From a virus: a stretch of 64,000 bases of DNA. The position numbers and the translations under genes were made by a program. The stretch lies in IMG/VR virus record IMGVR_UViG_3300017987_000001, positions 124,001 to 188,000 of that record, one strand, 5' to 3'. Positions within the stretch are counted from its first letter, which is position 1. Each line of letters opens with the position of its first letter. Positions 8,631-16,925 of this stretch are shown here, piece by piece. The notes under the pieces are model-generated. The model worked only from the letters and a program-made list of their open reading frames with translations. It ran no database searches and was not told the origin of the DNA.

Positions 8631-9353
8631 CTACTTGCTCCGAAGGCCCGCGATGATGTCACCGATCTTCTTCGCCGACTTCACCTGCCCGAGTACGTCG
8701 CTCGCCGATGCGATCATCGGGTTCGGCATCTCCGGCAGCGGTTCGGTCGGGGAGAACGGAGGAGCGCCTGCGCCCATCTCCGGCATCATCGCAGCTACCT
8801 CGGGCGGGATCTCGGGGGCCGCGCCAACATCGCCCGGCGCAGCGGGACCGGCGCCCGGACCACCGCCGCCAATCGCCTCTTCAATGGCATCGAGACGCTG
8901 GGAGATCTTGTCGAGCGCCTTCGTCACGTCGGGAGAAGGCTCATTCGGAGCGCCCTCGCCACCGCCGCCCGCGCCACCCATCTCCGTCGCCACCTGCTGG
9001 AACAGCATGACGAGATCTTCGAGCGTCACGGTGATCGGCGTGCCGCCCTGCGCCATGGCCGGATCGGCTGGTGCGCCACCCGCCATCGCCGGATCCATCG
9101 GAGCACCCTGCGCCATCGCCGGGTCCATTGGTGCGCCGCCCGCCATAGCGGGATCCATGGGCGGAGCGCCACCCGCCATCGCCGGGTCCATCGGAGCACC
9201 CTGTGCGGGCGGAGCGCCACCCGCCATCGCCGGGTCCATCGGAGCACCCTGTGCGGGCGGAGCGCCCTGCGGAGGCGGCGCGAATGCATCCTTCTGTGTC
9301 ATGCTGGCAAGCGCTGCGAGCGCTTCCTTCGCCATGTTCGCATCGAAGTCCAT
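8631..9353 (-). CDS. Repeat-containing Ala/Pro/Met/Gly-rich protein
   Basis: 240 residues starting MDFDANMAKEALAALASM at 9353, with GAAAGGA upstream; the extension to 9404 has no ribosome site of its own. Residues of about 30-115 are built from degenerate PMDPAMAGGAP units, and the DNA contains two identical 48-bp copies. The C-terminal half has a helical segment and another Gly/Ala/Pro-rich linker. The composition resembles flexible linkers in capsid decoration or scaffold proteins. Stop is TAG, directly abutting the next ATG in frame. No catalytic motif. Confidence 0.7.
   Translation of the reverse strand: MDFDANMAKEALAALASMTQKDAFAPPPQGAPPAQGAPMDPAMAGGAPPAQGAPMDPAMAGGAPPMDPAMAGGAPMDPAMAQGAPMDPAMAGGAPADPAMAQGGTPITVTLEDLVMLFQQVATEMGGAGGGGEGAPNEPSPDVTKALDKISQRLDAIEEAIGGGGPGAGPAAPGDVGAAPEIPPEVAAMMPEMGAGAPPFSPTEPLPEMPNPMIASASDVLGQVKSAKKIGDIIAGLRSK
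9163..9258 (-). repeat. Two tandem 48-bp direct repeats inside the PMDPAM-repeat gene
   Basis: Units 9163-9210 and 9211-9258 are identical and continue into a partial third copy. Each encodes 16 residues of the PMDPAMAGGAP type. More diverged copies extend leftwards to about 9050. This looks like recent expansion by slippage or unequal recombination in a coding repeat. Confidence 0.85.
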
Positions 9354-9366
9354 GTCATGCGTCCTT

Positions 9367-9618
9367 TCATCCACCAACGCTTTGCCGTGCGTTGCGCCGT
9401 GCATCTACAACGCGCGCCCTCGATTTGCTCATCGCAGAAAGAAGCATTTCGATGAACCGTTGTTCTTCGCGCGTGTACTCGTTCGGAGCCTCGTCCGAAC
9501 CATTTGCCGCGAGATCACTTCGGGCGGTCAACGAGCTGAAGGGCACCGTCGGGTACGTCTTCAGCTGCGCCATCTTGCGCAATTGTTGAACGCGTCCAAA
9601 AATCTCGCGAAGCTTCAT
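9367..9618 (-). CDS. Hypothetical 83-residue protein
   Basis: Starts MKLREIFGRVQQLRKMAQLK. The ATG overlaps the TGA of the upstream gene by one base (TGATG). The body is charged and helical with a basic C-terminus. No family recognised. Codons of IFGRVQQL contain one copy of the interspersed ACGCGT palindrome. Confidence 0.68.
   Translation of the reverse strand: MKLREIFGRVQQLRKMAQLKTYPTVPFSSLTARSDLAANGSDEAPNEYTREEQRFIEMLLSAMSKSRARVVDARRNARQSVGG
9583..9602. repeat. Interspersed palindrome, site 1 of 7
   Basis: TTGTTGAACGCGTCCAAAAA, matching the consensus TTGTTGGACGCGTCCAACAA at 17 of 20 positions. It lies within codons 6-12 of the gene starting at 9618. A DNA-binding site is inferred from recurrence, not shown. 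Confidence 0.6.
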
Positions 9619-10304
9619 CAGTATCCGCCACCCTGTGCCGCGAACGGGTTCGGCGGAAGCCCGTAGCCAGCTTCCTGCGTCGCTGCCGCGAGCTGCGCAT
9701 CGTGCCCGCCCGGACCCATCTGCGGACCGGCCCACTGCTGCGGGCCGTAGTCGTACTGTTCGCCGCCCATACCAAGCCACTCAGGCGGCAGGAACATCGA
9801 CGCGAAGCCGAGCGTCTCAGCGCCGCCAAGCGCCGAGCGGCCAATACGCGCGGCCTGCCCGAGATTGCCGACGTTGGCCGGGTTCACGAGCTTGCCACCA
9901 GCGCGCGCCATAGCGCCCGGGTTCTTGAAGGTCTTGAGCAAGCGACTACCGGCACCGCTGAACCCGAGACGATTCAGGAGTCCGCCAAGCCCGCGCCCAC
10001 CGTACTGAACCGTCTTACCGATGTTGGTAGCGAGGCGGGTGGGTGTTCGACTCAGGAACTTGAGACCCAAGCCGCGCCCGAGCTTACCAATACCGCTGAG
10101 AAGCGGGCGTCCGAAGGCGAGAATCATCTGAAGCATCTGCGGATTGATGGCCTTCTTCTCCATCTTCGCCTGCTTCACAAGCCCAGCAAGCGCGACGGCC
10201 TGCGCCTTGACGAGCTTCTTGCGCACCTTCCGCTGACGTTGCTTCTTGTAGTCGCACGCGCGCTTCAGCACGAAGAGTGCCTCTTCTTTGGTCAGGATTG
10301 GCAT
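9618..10304 (-). CDS. Hypothetical basic virion-type protein with glycine-rich hydrophobic core
   Basis: 228 residues. I chose the second ATG (10304) because GGAGG lies six bases before it; the ATG at 10310 touches that site directly. Residues 12-50 are very Lys/Arg-rich (KKQRQRKVRKKLVKAQ). Residues of about 60-150 alternate glycine and hydrophobic residues (LLSGIGKLGRGLGLKFL), like membrane-active or self-assembling segments. The C-terminus is Gly/Gln/Tyr-rich. Could be an internal head or ejection protein; unproven. Confidence 0.7.
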   Translation of the reverse strand: MPILTKEEALFVLKRACDYKKQRQRKVRKKLVKAQAVALAGLVKQAKMEKKAINPQMLQMILAFGRPLLSGIGKLGRGLGLKFLSRTPTRLATNIGKTVQYGGRGLGGLLNRLGFSGAGSRLLKTFKNPGAMARAGGKLVNPANVGNLGQAARIGRSALGGAETLGFASMFLPPEWLGMGGEQYDYGPQQWAGPQMGPGGHDAQLAAATQEAGYGLPPNPFAAQGGGY

Positions 10305-10318
10305 CGGCATCCTCCGAT

Positions 10319-10364
10319 GCGCTGAATAGTTCTGCTCCGCATGAGCAATCTACTTGTTCAGCGC
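10319..10364 (-). promoter_or_regulatory. Inverted repeat in the leader of the 10304 gene
   Basis: An 8-bp perfect inverted repeat (GCGCTGAA / TTCAGCGC, arms 10319-10326 and 10357-10364) with a smaller TGCTC/GAGCA stem inside. It fills most of the 79-bp gap between the stop at 10384 and the start at 10304. No T-run follows, so it is more likely a leader structure or processing site than a terminator. Confidence 0.4.
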
Positions 10365-10383
10365 GAATGGCGCAAGAGTGATC

Positions 10384-11283
10384 TTACTTCTTGACCTTCC
10401 TGCGAGCGTACTTCTTCTTGCTGTGCTTTGGTCCGCACTTCGCGGACTTGTCACTCGACCCCTTGAACAGTTCGCTGCCGCCACCGATACCTGCGCCAGT
10501 GAGTCCGCCAAGCGCGAGCGAGCCAAGCGAAGGAGTCATGGAAATCTGATCGCCGATCCCCGGCATCTTGGCCTTGATAAGCAGCTTCGCGAGTAGTTCA
10601 GTCAGCGCTGCAGCCCCTGCTCCGCCAATCGCGCCACCGCCTGCGCCGCGACCAACGCGTCCCCAGTTCACGCCCTCATCCTTCTTTTCCTTCTTGTCGT
10701 CCTCGTCGGCAGCACGCTTACGGAACGCGAGCTTCTGCGCCATGCTGTCGAGCAGGTCGTGGCGGCCAAGCTCCTTGATCGCCGCCGCGACCTTCTTCAG
10801 TCGCTTGCGTCGACCGAGACCCATGAACGCCTGCTTGGTAGCCTCGTCCCGGAACTCGATCTTCAGTGGCATGGATAGGTTGAGCGCGCCCTGCGCGTCG
10901 ACCTTCGCATCCTCGATCGCTTCGACTAGCTCGTCGCAGAACGCGTTCGTGGCTTCCTTGGTGAGCGAGCCAGCCGTCAGCTTCGACAGCGCCTCGGATA
11001 GGCCGTAATCCTCGACGACAACCTCCTGCGCCTTCTGTGCGGCCGACTTGATCGTGACTGGGTGCTTGAACATGACCCTATTCCCTTCCAACGTTCCTCC
11101 CATGGCGGCGCAGGCAACTGCCGTTTCGAGATGCTCTGCAACCTTCGATAGCTCTATTTCGAGCGGCGGTACTTCTTCCTTCTTCCGTCCGACAAGGCTC
11201 TTCGTGAACTTGTCGGCAAGTACCCCCGCGATCTTGATATGATCGCCGGTAGCCTCAGAGATCACAAGATGGATATCACTCAT
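10384..11283 (-). CDS. Hypothetical virion-type protein with glycine-rich hydrophobic C-terminal region
   Basis: 299 residues starting MSDIHLVISEATGDHIKIAG at 11283, with AGGAG upstream. The N-terminal 200 residues look like a folded alpha/beta and helical domain. Residues of about 215-285 contain two glycine-rich hydrophobic stretches (GGGAIGGAGAAALTELLAKLL and LGSLALGGLTGAGIGGG) compatible with membrane insertion. The extreme C-terminus is Lys-rich. It overlaps the small membrane gene upstream by 8 bases. A virion protein acting during genome delivery is possible, but that is conjecture. Confidence 0.72.
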   Translation of the reverse strand: MSDIHLVISEATGDHIKIAGVLADKFTKSLVGRKKEEVPPLEIELSKVAEHLETAVACAAMGGTLEGNRVMFKHPVTIKSAAQKAQEVVVEDYGLSEALSKLTAGSLTKEATNAFCDELVEAIEDAKVDAQGALNLSMPLKIEFRDEATKQAFMGLGRRKRLKKVAAAIKELGRHDLLDSMAQKLAFRKRAADEDDKKEKKDEGVNWGRVGRGAGGGAIGGAGAAALTELLAKLLIKAKMPGIGDQISMTPSLGSLALGGLTGAGIGGGSELFKGSSDKSAKCGPKHSKKKYARRKVKK

Positions 11284-11425
11284 CGGACTCACTCCTGTTC
11301 TTCCACGCCGCATCAAACTGCCGACGCCATATCCAGTGCCGCACGGTACTCGCGAGCGCCGGTGTTATCGCTACAACCAACAGAACAACTAGAAGAAAGA
11401 TGTTCAGGTTATCGGTATCGCTCAT
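11276..11425 (-). CDS. Small single-span membrane protein (49 aa)
   Basis: Starts MSDTDNLNIFLLVVLLVVA at 11425, one base after the TGA stop of the RNA polymerase fusion gene. One clear transmembrane helix (residues 8-25) with a short acidic N-terminus outside and a charged C-terminal tail. This fits N-out/C-in topology and the general size of small phage lysis or envelope proteins, but no lysis family signature is seen. Confidence 0.65.
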   Translation of the reverse strand: MSDTDNLNIFLLVVLLVVAITPALASTVRHWIWRRQFDAAWKNRSESDE

Positions 11426-11426
11426 A

Positions 11427-14400
11427 TCACTTCCCGAACTGCACGGAGTCGCCCACGCGCAGTTCACCCCTCTTGTAAGCGCGCAGGACGTCGGCCTTCG
11501 ACATGAAGGTCTTCACACGCTTGTCCTTGGCCGTCGATGCGAGGTACAGCCCGTGCAGGAACTCCTGCCTTGGGAAGTAGTGCACGTCGAAGTCGGATGC
11601 CGCGAGGAGGTTCCGACTCGGCATCATCTTGTCGACCGCTTCTTCCACCGCCGCCTTGCTCACCGGCACATGGAAATTCATAGCGTCACCGTCGAAGTCG
11701 GCGTTGAATCCCGGCGTCACGATGGGCGGAATCTGCAGCGTGTTGCCCTTGGTGATGATTGGCCACGCCGCCATCATGCCGTAACGGTGAAGCACCGGCG
11801 CGCGGTTGATGATGACCGGCCGACGACCAGTCTCTTCGAGCAGCGCCTTGTACGCCACCTGATCCTGATTCTCGATCGCCTTGGCCGCAGCCATCGCGCC
11901 CATGCCGCGCCGAACGAGGTTGCGCATCACGAACGGACGGTAAAGCACCCACGCCTTGCTCTCGGGGAGGCCGACCTGATCCATGCCAAGACTGGGGTTC
12001 GGCGTGATCACGCCTCGACCAACGGTGTCGACAGCCGCCCCGAGCACCTTCTGCTGATACATGCCCAGCTTCGGGCTCGATCCGAAGATGTGGCGCAGCA
12101 AACCGCCGACCTGCTTCTCCTGCGTCTTCGCAGCGACCGGATCACCGAGACCCGTGACCGCCTTGTATGCCTTGTAGAGCCGCAGGCGCTCGTCACCAAG
12201 CTCGTCGTCGCCGAGATCGTTGCGCAGCTCGCGCAGGTCGTCGTTGACGCTCATGAGATCCGCGTAGAGGTAGTTCGGATCATCCACGAACGTCGTCTTG
12301 TTGAAGGTGGTGATCGGGCGGAAGTTCGGAGGAAGCACCGGAACCTTCGTCAGCATGAGGTCGGACGGCTTCTGTCCCGCCTGCTTCAGCGTGCGCAGGT
12401 AGCCAAGTACCTTCACGGCGTTATCGCGCTTCGCGCCGGTCGCCTCGCGCACCTGCGAGGAGTAGTGCTCGATCGCGTCGTCGACTTTGATACGCTTGAG
12501 CGCGCTCAGGATCGCCTTCGACCCGCGCTCACCGTTCAAGTCGTCGCGTCCGGCAATGATCCGCTCCAGCTTGTTCTGCGTCAGCCCGAGCATGCGGCGA
12601 ATCGGCTCTTCCATCACAGGATTCGGGATAGGCTCAGCGAGGTCGATGTGAGACCAGCGCGTGCCACCATGGCCGCCGGTGAGGCCGACATCGAAGAGGC
12701 CGCCCTTCACCGGCTCCATGGCGTCTCCCGTGACCGTGTCGTTCTTCTTGATCGGTCCGGCGGACATCTTATCGATGTCCTTATCCGTCATGGCAAACAG
12801 ATGCAGCTGCTCGCCCTTCTTCTTGAGGTTGATCCCCGACGCCTGAAGCATGCTCAGGAACTTGTCGTAGATCATCGGAACCTTCGGGCTTGCAGGCGTG
12901 TACCCGAGTCGGAGCGCACGCCAGAAGTCGTCATTGCGCTGCCCGCGCACGAGCTTGGCGTCGCGGATGACATCGGTCGCACCGTGGCTGATGAGCGCCA
13001 TCATCTCGCCGACGCCGATACGCTTCGAGCCTTCTTGGCCGCCACCTGCGGGCATGCCCTCAGCCGTGTACGAGCCGATGTCGCGGCCGGAGAGCTTCGG
13101 CTCGGCCATGTGGTGAAGCTTCATCATGTACGTGTAGCCCGTGAAGACCTTCGGGATCTTCCGACCGCTCACCGGATCATGGATATCCTCGGTGTCGCTC
13201 ATCCCGTGCTTCTGCAGTTCCTTCTTCGCGAGCGTGACATAGCTCTCGTCCATGAAGCCCGGCAGCTTGTAGGGCACGCCGGTCTTCTTCGCGATCTTGC
13301 CCAACGCGGTCTCGATGAGCTGCGCCGGGTTGATACGGCTCACGATGCCGAGCGACGACAGCGTGATGTCGAACGGCTTGCCGTCCTTGTCGTGCGGCAT
13401 CTGATCGTCGGGGATGATCTTCGAGATGACGCCCTTGCCGCCGTAGCGATTGGAGAGCTTGTCGCCGACGTGCATTGGCGAGTACGCCTTCACGATGACC
13501 TTCCAGCCCTCCTTCGTCTTGTCGACATCCGTGACCACGCCTTCCGACTCGTGATCCCACGTCTCGGACGCGTCGCTGTAGAGCGTCTTGCGTGCGCGCA
13601 GCATTCCGCCGCCAGACGGCTTACGCTTGGAGATCGACAGCACCAGCGGATCACCGAACTTCACCTTCGTGCCGATCTTCACGACGCCATTGTCATCGAT
13701 CGTCGACATCTGCTGCTTGTCAAAGGTGCCCGGATAGATCGACATATACGACTTCTTGCCTGCCTCCTGATTGTCAGACTGCTGGTACTTCGTCGTGTAC
13801 ATGTGCTCGCTGGCGAGACGCTTCGCAGCTGACTCACTGAGTACGAGCGCGTCATCGGCGTTGTACCCACGATATGGCAGGTATGCGACCTTCAGGTTCA
13901 TTCCGGAGGCCACTGCCCCTGTGTCGTCGGTGAAGTTGCTTCGAGCGAGCAGCTGACCGGGAGCGACAGGATCTCCAACTCGTACGACAGGAGTGTTGTG
14001 GAGGTAGGTCTTCCGGTTGAAGGGGAAGTTGTTATAGAGATCGTAAGAGACCTTCTCTCCGTCGGCATAGCGCACGACGACCTTATCCTTAGTGATCTCA
14101 GCAACCGACCCCATACCCTCTGCACGAACCGCACCAGCCCGATCACCATAGATCTCCTCGAAGCTGCGTCCCGAACCATCATCGGCGAGGTTCTGAACGA
14201 GCGGAGCCTCGGCATTGCGAAGCGGCAGCGCCTGCGTCGCCATCTTCGCGCCCATGAGCAGACGGCCACCCTTGATCGCACTGACCATGGGGACCATGTT
14301 CGCCGTCGCCGTGAACATGTGGCTCGTGTGCGGCAGCTCGAAGTCGACATCCTTACGCTTCACGTACGCGAGCTTCTTGCCACGGATCATCGCTCGCACT

Positions 14401-16925
14401 TCTTTGCCCTTGCGCGCAAGCTCGCCGGGGAATGCGATGATGCTCTTGGCCATCTTGCTGGCGCTGATGCGGCGCGGCTTGCCGGTCTTCGCGTCGAGCA
14501 TGTCAACGTAGATGTTCCCGTCCGAACCCTTGTACGTCCGGTGCGTGATGCGGCTGTCAACACCAATCTTCATGCCTTCGGGCGCACGAATGGGGTCGAT
14601 CACGCCGAAGTGCGACGGCTGCACGGCACGCGCTTCGTCGGGAACAGCGTCGAGACCGGGCATTCCGCCCTCACCCATGCGGGTGACGCGCACGAGCTGG
14701 TCGAAGATCTCAAGCGGGTTCACCTCTTCGAGCGGAGCTGCGAGACCGCTCTTGAGCAGCACAAGTCGAAGCTGCGGCGAGAGCGCGCCCGCCGGGAACT
14801 TCGAGACGTTGCCCTTGTTGGTAGCACGCCACAGCAGCTTACGGGACATGCCGCCAGCGTCACGGGCGATACGCTCGGCGAAGAGATCCTCGGGGCCGAA
14901 CACGCGCTGAAATGCGAGCGAGTCGCGATCGTCCGTATCCGCCTTGCGCTGGTTGATGTCGATGAGCTTCTTCGTGACTTCGGCGATCACTTCGGGCGAC
15001 AGCTTGTCGATCTTGCGGCCAAGCGTCATCTCGGTCGTGTCGGGGTCAACTTCCATCTTCTCGAAGACACCACGCATCTGAAGACCCATGTCATCATCCG
15101 CGCGCTTCTCCATCGCTGCGTCACGCCCCACGAACTGCACGAACGCGCGCTTGATCTCGTCGACCGGCAGCATGGCCTTCAGCTCTTCGAGCGTGGTGAA
15201 GCGGCGCGGAAGCGTCTTCTCCTTCTTCACGGCTTTGAGCTGCTTCTCGACCTTCGCCTGATCGGCCGCCGGGTTGCCCTTGATGTCCTGATTGGCCTGC
15301 TGCTGACGCTCGATCAGCTGCATCGGCTCTTCGTTCTCCATCATCTCTTCGGCGGGCATCGACATGTCGACAACATCGGCGAGCTTCGTCGCCATCGCGC
15401 TCTTGACGAGCGTGTCGGAGATCGCTTCCTCAATCGCGTTCGTCACGGCAAGGAACGCGTTGGCCGTCTTCTCCTCGACGCCGTCGAACAGCGCTGCGAT
15501 CTTCGAAGCGCCACGCGGCTGCTTCTTGGGCTTCACGGCGACGGTGATGTGGAACTGGAACTCCTTGCCGCTGTCATCGCCGCGCGGAAGCTCCTCGAAT
15601 CCGAGCGACTTGCGATGAGCACGCAGCTCGGGCGACTTCGCTTCGAGGAACCATACGCGATCCATCTCATCCCAGCCCTCGGGGTCGAGATCGACGATGG
15701 CGTTCTGCAAACTGAAGGGGAACTTGCGGCCATTACCGCATGCGGTCTTCCACTTCTTGCCGTACTTCCCGATCAGCTGCTTCGCTTCCCAGTTGCGCAG
15801 AACGCTGATGTGCGGGAGATCGAAGCGCGACTCGCAGTCGACGTCCTGATCCTTCAGCGCCTGATACGCAGCCTCGGGCAGTCCCTTGTGGATCTTGAGG
15901 TACGCCCACGGCTTGTCCGAATCCGAATCGTCGCATACCAGCTCGCCGACGAACTTCGCGCGGCGGCGGTTACCTTCCTCGTCCTCCTGCGCAGCCTTGG
16001 CGAACTTGAACTCGCTGCCCACCCAGAGCATGCACCAGCCGGTCGGCGCGACGAAGCCCTGCACCCGGCGGCACGCGTTGACGCCGTTGAAGTTCTTGCA
16101 GCTGGAGCACTGCTGGAAGAATCCCGACATCGTGTAGTTCACGTCGCCCTTGGAGGTCTTGCCGTAGCCGACGTGCTCCTCGGAGTAGCCAAAGAACGCT
16201 GCCTTCTCGGTAGCGTCGGTGTCCTGCTGCTCGGGAGGGGTCTCCTCGGGCTTCTTCGAAACAAGCTTGTGATACGCGCGCTGAACGGCACGCGGGTCGG
16301 ACGCAGCAACGTTCGCCTGCAGCAGGTCCGGTCCCCACGTCTCGTTGAGCTTGCGGTCGTCGTAACCCATCGAGCGAAGGATCGGATAGAGCTTGAGGTT
16401 CGCCTGCCCGACGTTCATGCGGAAGACGCCGGTCTCCGGCTCCATGTAGACCCTGAAGCTGCGCCCCGTGCCACCCTTGACGTTAAAGTGGGCCTCGATG
16501 ATGCCGTTGTCCTTAACTCGACTGTAGATGCCGGGGCGCAGCCTCATTTGGGACGCTACGGTATACTCGTTGCCGTTGAAGACGAACGTACCACGATCGG
16601 TGAGATACGGAACCTGAGCGATGAGCCGTTGGTTAGTCTTGTCGACAATCTTGCCGGATGCGTTATCGACAAGTTCCCACCGACCAGCGAGCTTCCATCC
16701 GAGCGTCTGGCCGCGCATGATCGCCCGCTTCTGCTCGGAGTTGGTGTACTGCTTCGGCTTCACGTACTTCACGTCGTTCAGCCGCAGCGTGTAGCGCTGG
16801 TTCGTCATCGGGAAGCGCTCTTCGATCGCCTTCTGCACGTTCGTGAACAGAAGCTGGCGCGTCGAGCGCACGTCGTCGAACTCACGCATCGTAGGTTCGT
16901 TGGGAGCAGCGATTACGTCGGCCAT
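11427..16925 (-). CDS. RNA polymerase beta subunit fused to the N-terminal half of beta', with inserted HiPIP-like and 2H-like domains
   Basis: 1832 residues. Beta occupies about 1-1365: VPYLTDRGTFVFNGNEYTVA (N-terminal beta); VQPSHFGVIDPIRAPEGMKIG (fork/Rif region); YLPYRGYNADDALVLSESA; and GDKLSNRYGGKGVISKI (about 1155-1170), all standard beta landmarks. Beta' begins near 1370 with GLFD and THWSHIDLAEP-like sequence and includes VPVLPPNFRPI, INRAPVLHRYG and the catalytic NADFDGD at 1741-1747 (D1743, D1745, D1747). The protein ends about 85 residues later, and the remainder of beta' is encoded at 3628-5490. Between the beta N-terminus and fork region are a four-cysteine motif (C273, C276, C285, C298) and two H-x-S/T motifs (H372-I-S, H459-I-T). 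A natural beta-beta' fusion occurs in some bacteria; here it is combined with a split beta'. Start and stop overlap neighbours. Confidence 0.95.
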   Translation of the reverse strand: MADVIAAPNEPTMREFDDVRSTRQLLFTNVQKAIEERFPMTNQRYTLRLNDVKYVKPKQYTNSEQKRAIMRGQTLGWKLAGRWELVDNASGKIVDKTNQRLIAQVPYLTDRGTFVFNGNEYTVASQMRLRPGIYSRVKDNGIIEAHFNVKGGTGRSFRVYMEPETGVFRMNVGQANLKLYPILRSMGYDDRKLNETWGPDLLQANVAASDPRAVQRAYHKLVSKKPEETPPEQQDTDATEKAAFFGYSEEHVGYGKTSKGDVNYTMSGFFQQCSSCKNFNGVNACRRVQGFVAPTGWCMLWVGSEFKFAKAAQEDEEGNRRRAKFVGELVCDDSDSDKPWAYLKIHKGLPEAAYQALKDQDVDCESRFDLPHISVLRNWEAKQLIGKYGKKWKTACGNGRKFPFSLQNAIVDLDPEGWDEMDRVWFLEAKSPELRAHRKSLGFEELPRGDDSGKEFQFHITVAVKPKKQPRGASKIAALFDGVEEKTANAFLAVTNAIEEAISDTLVKSAMATKLADVVDMSMPAEEMMENEEPMQLIERQQQANQDIKGNPAADQAKVEKQLKAVKKEKTLPRRFTTLEELKAMLPVDEIKRAFVQFVGRDAAMEKRADDDMGLQMRGVFEKMEVDPDTTEMTLGRKIDKLSPEVIAEVTKKLIDINQRKADTDDRDSLAFQRVFGPEDLFAERIARDAGGMSRKLLWRATNKGNVSKFPAGALSPQLRLVLLKSGLAAPLEEVNPLEIFDQLVRVTRMGEGGMPGLDAVPDEARAVQPSHFGVIDPIRAPEGMKIGVDSRITHRTYKGSDGNIYVDMLDAKTGKPRRISASKMAKSIIAFPGELARKGKEVRAMIRGKKLAYVKRKDVDFELPHTSHMFTATANMVPMVSAIKGGRLLMGAKMATQALPLRNAEAPLVQNLADDGSGRSFEEIYGDRAGAVRAEGMGSVAEITKDKVVVRYADGEKVSYDLYNNFPFNRKTYLHNTPVVRVGDPVAPGQLLARSNFTDDTGAVASGMNLKVAYLPYRGYNADDALVLSESAAKRLASEHMYTTKYQQSDNQEAGKKSYMSIYPGTFDKQQMSTIDDNGVVKIGTKVKFGDPLVLSISKRKPSGGGMLRARKTLYSDASETWDHESEGVVTDVDKTKEGWKVIVKAYSPMHVGDKLSNRYGGKGVISKIIPDDQMPHDKDGKPFDITLSSLGIVSRINPAQLIETALGKIAKKTGVPYKLPGFMDESYVTLAKKELQKHGMSDTEDIHDPVSGRKIPKVFTGYTYMMKLHHMAEPKLSGRDIGSYTAEGMPAGGGQEGSKRIGVGEMMALISHGATDVIRDAKLVRGQRNDDFWRALRLGYTPASPKVPMIYDKFLSMLQASGINLKKKGEQLHLFAMTDKDIDKMSAGPIKKNDTVTGDAMEPVKGGLFDVGLTGGHGGTRWSHIDLAEPIPNPVMEEPIRRMLGLTQNKLERIIAGRDDLNGERGSKAILSALKRIKVDDAIEHYSSQVREATGAKRDNAVKVLGYLRTLKQAGQKPSDLMLTKVPVLPPNFRPITTFNKTTFVDDPNYLYADLMSVNDDLRELRNDLGDDELGDERLRLYKAYKAVTGLGDPVAAKTQEKQVGGLLRHIFGSSPKLGMYQQKVLGAAVDTVGRGVITPNPSLGMDQVGLPESKAWVLYRPFVMRNLVRRGMGAMAAAKAIENQDQVAYKALLEETGRRPVIINRAPVLHRYGMMAAWPIITKGNTLQIPPIVTPGFNADFDGDAMNFHVPVSKAAVEEAVDKMMPSRNLLAASDFDVHYFPRQEFLHGLYLASTAKDKRVKTFMSKADVLRAYKRGELRVGDSVQFGK

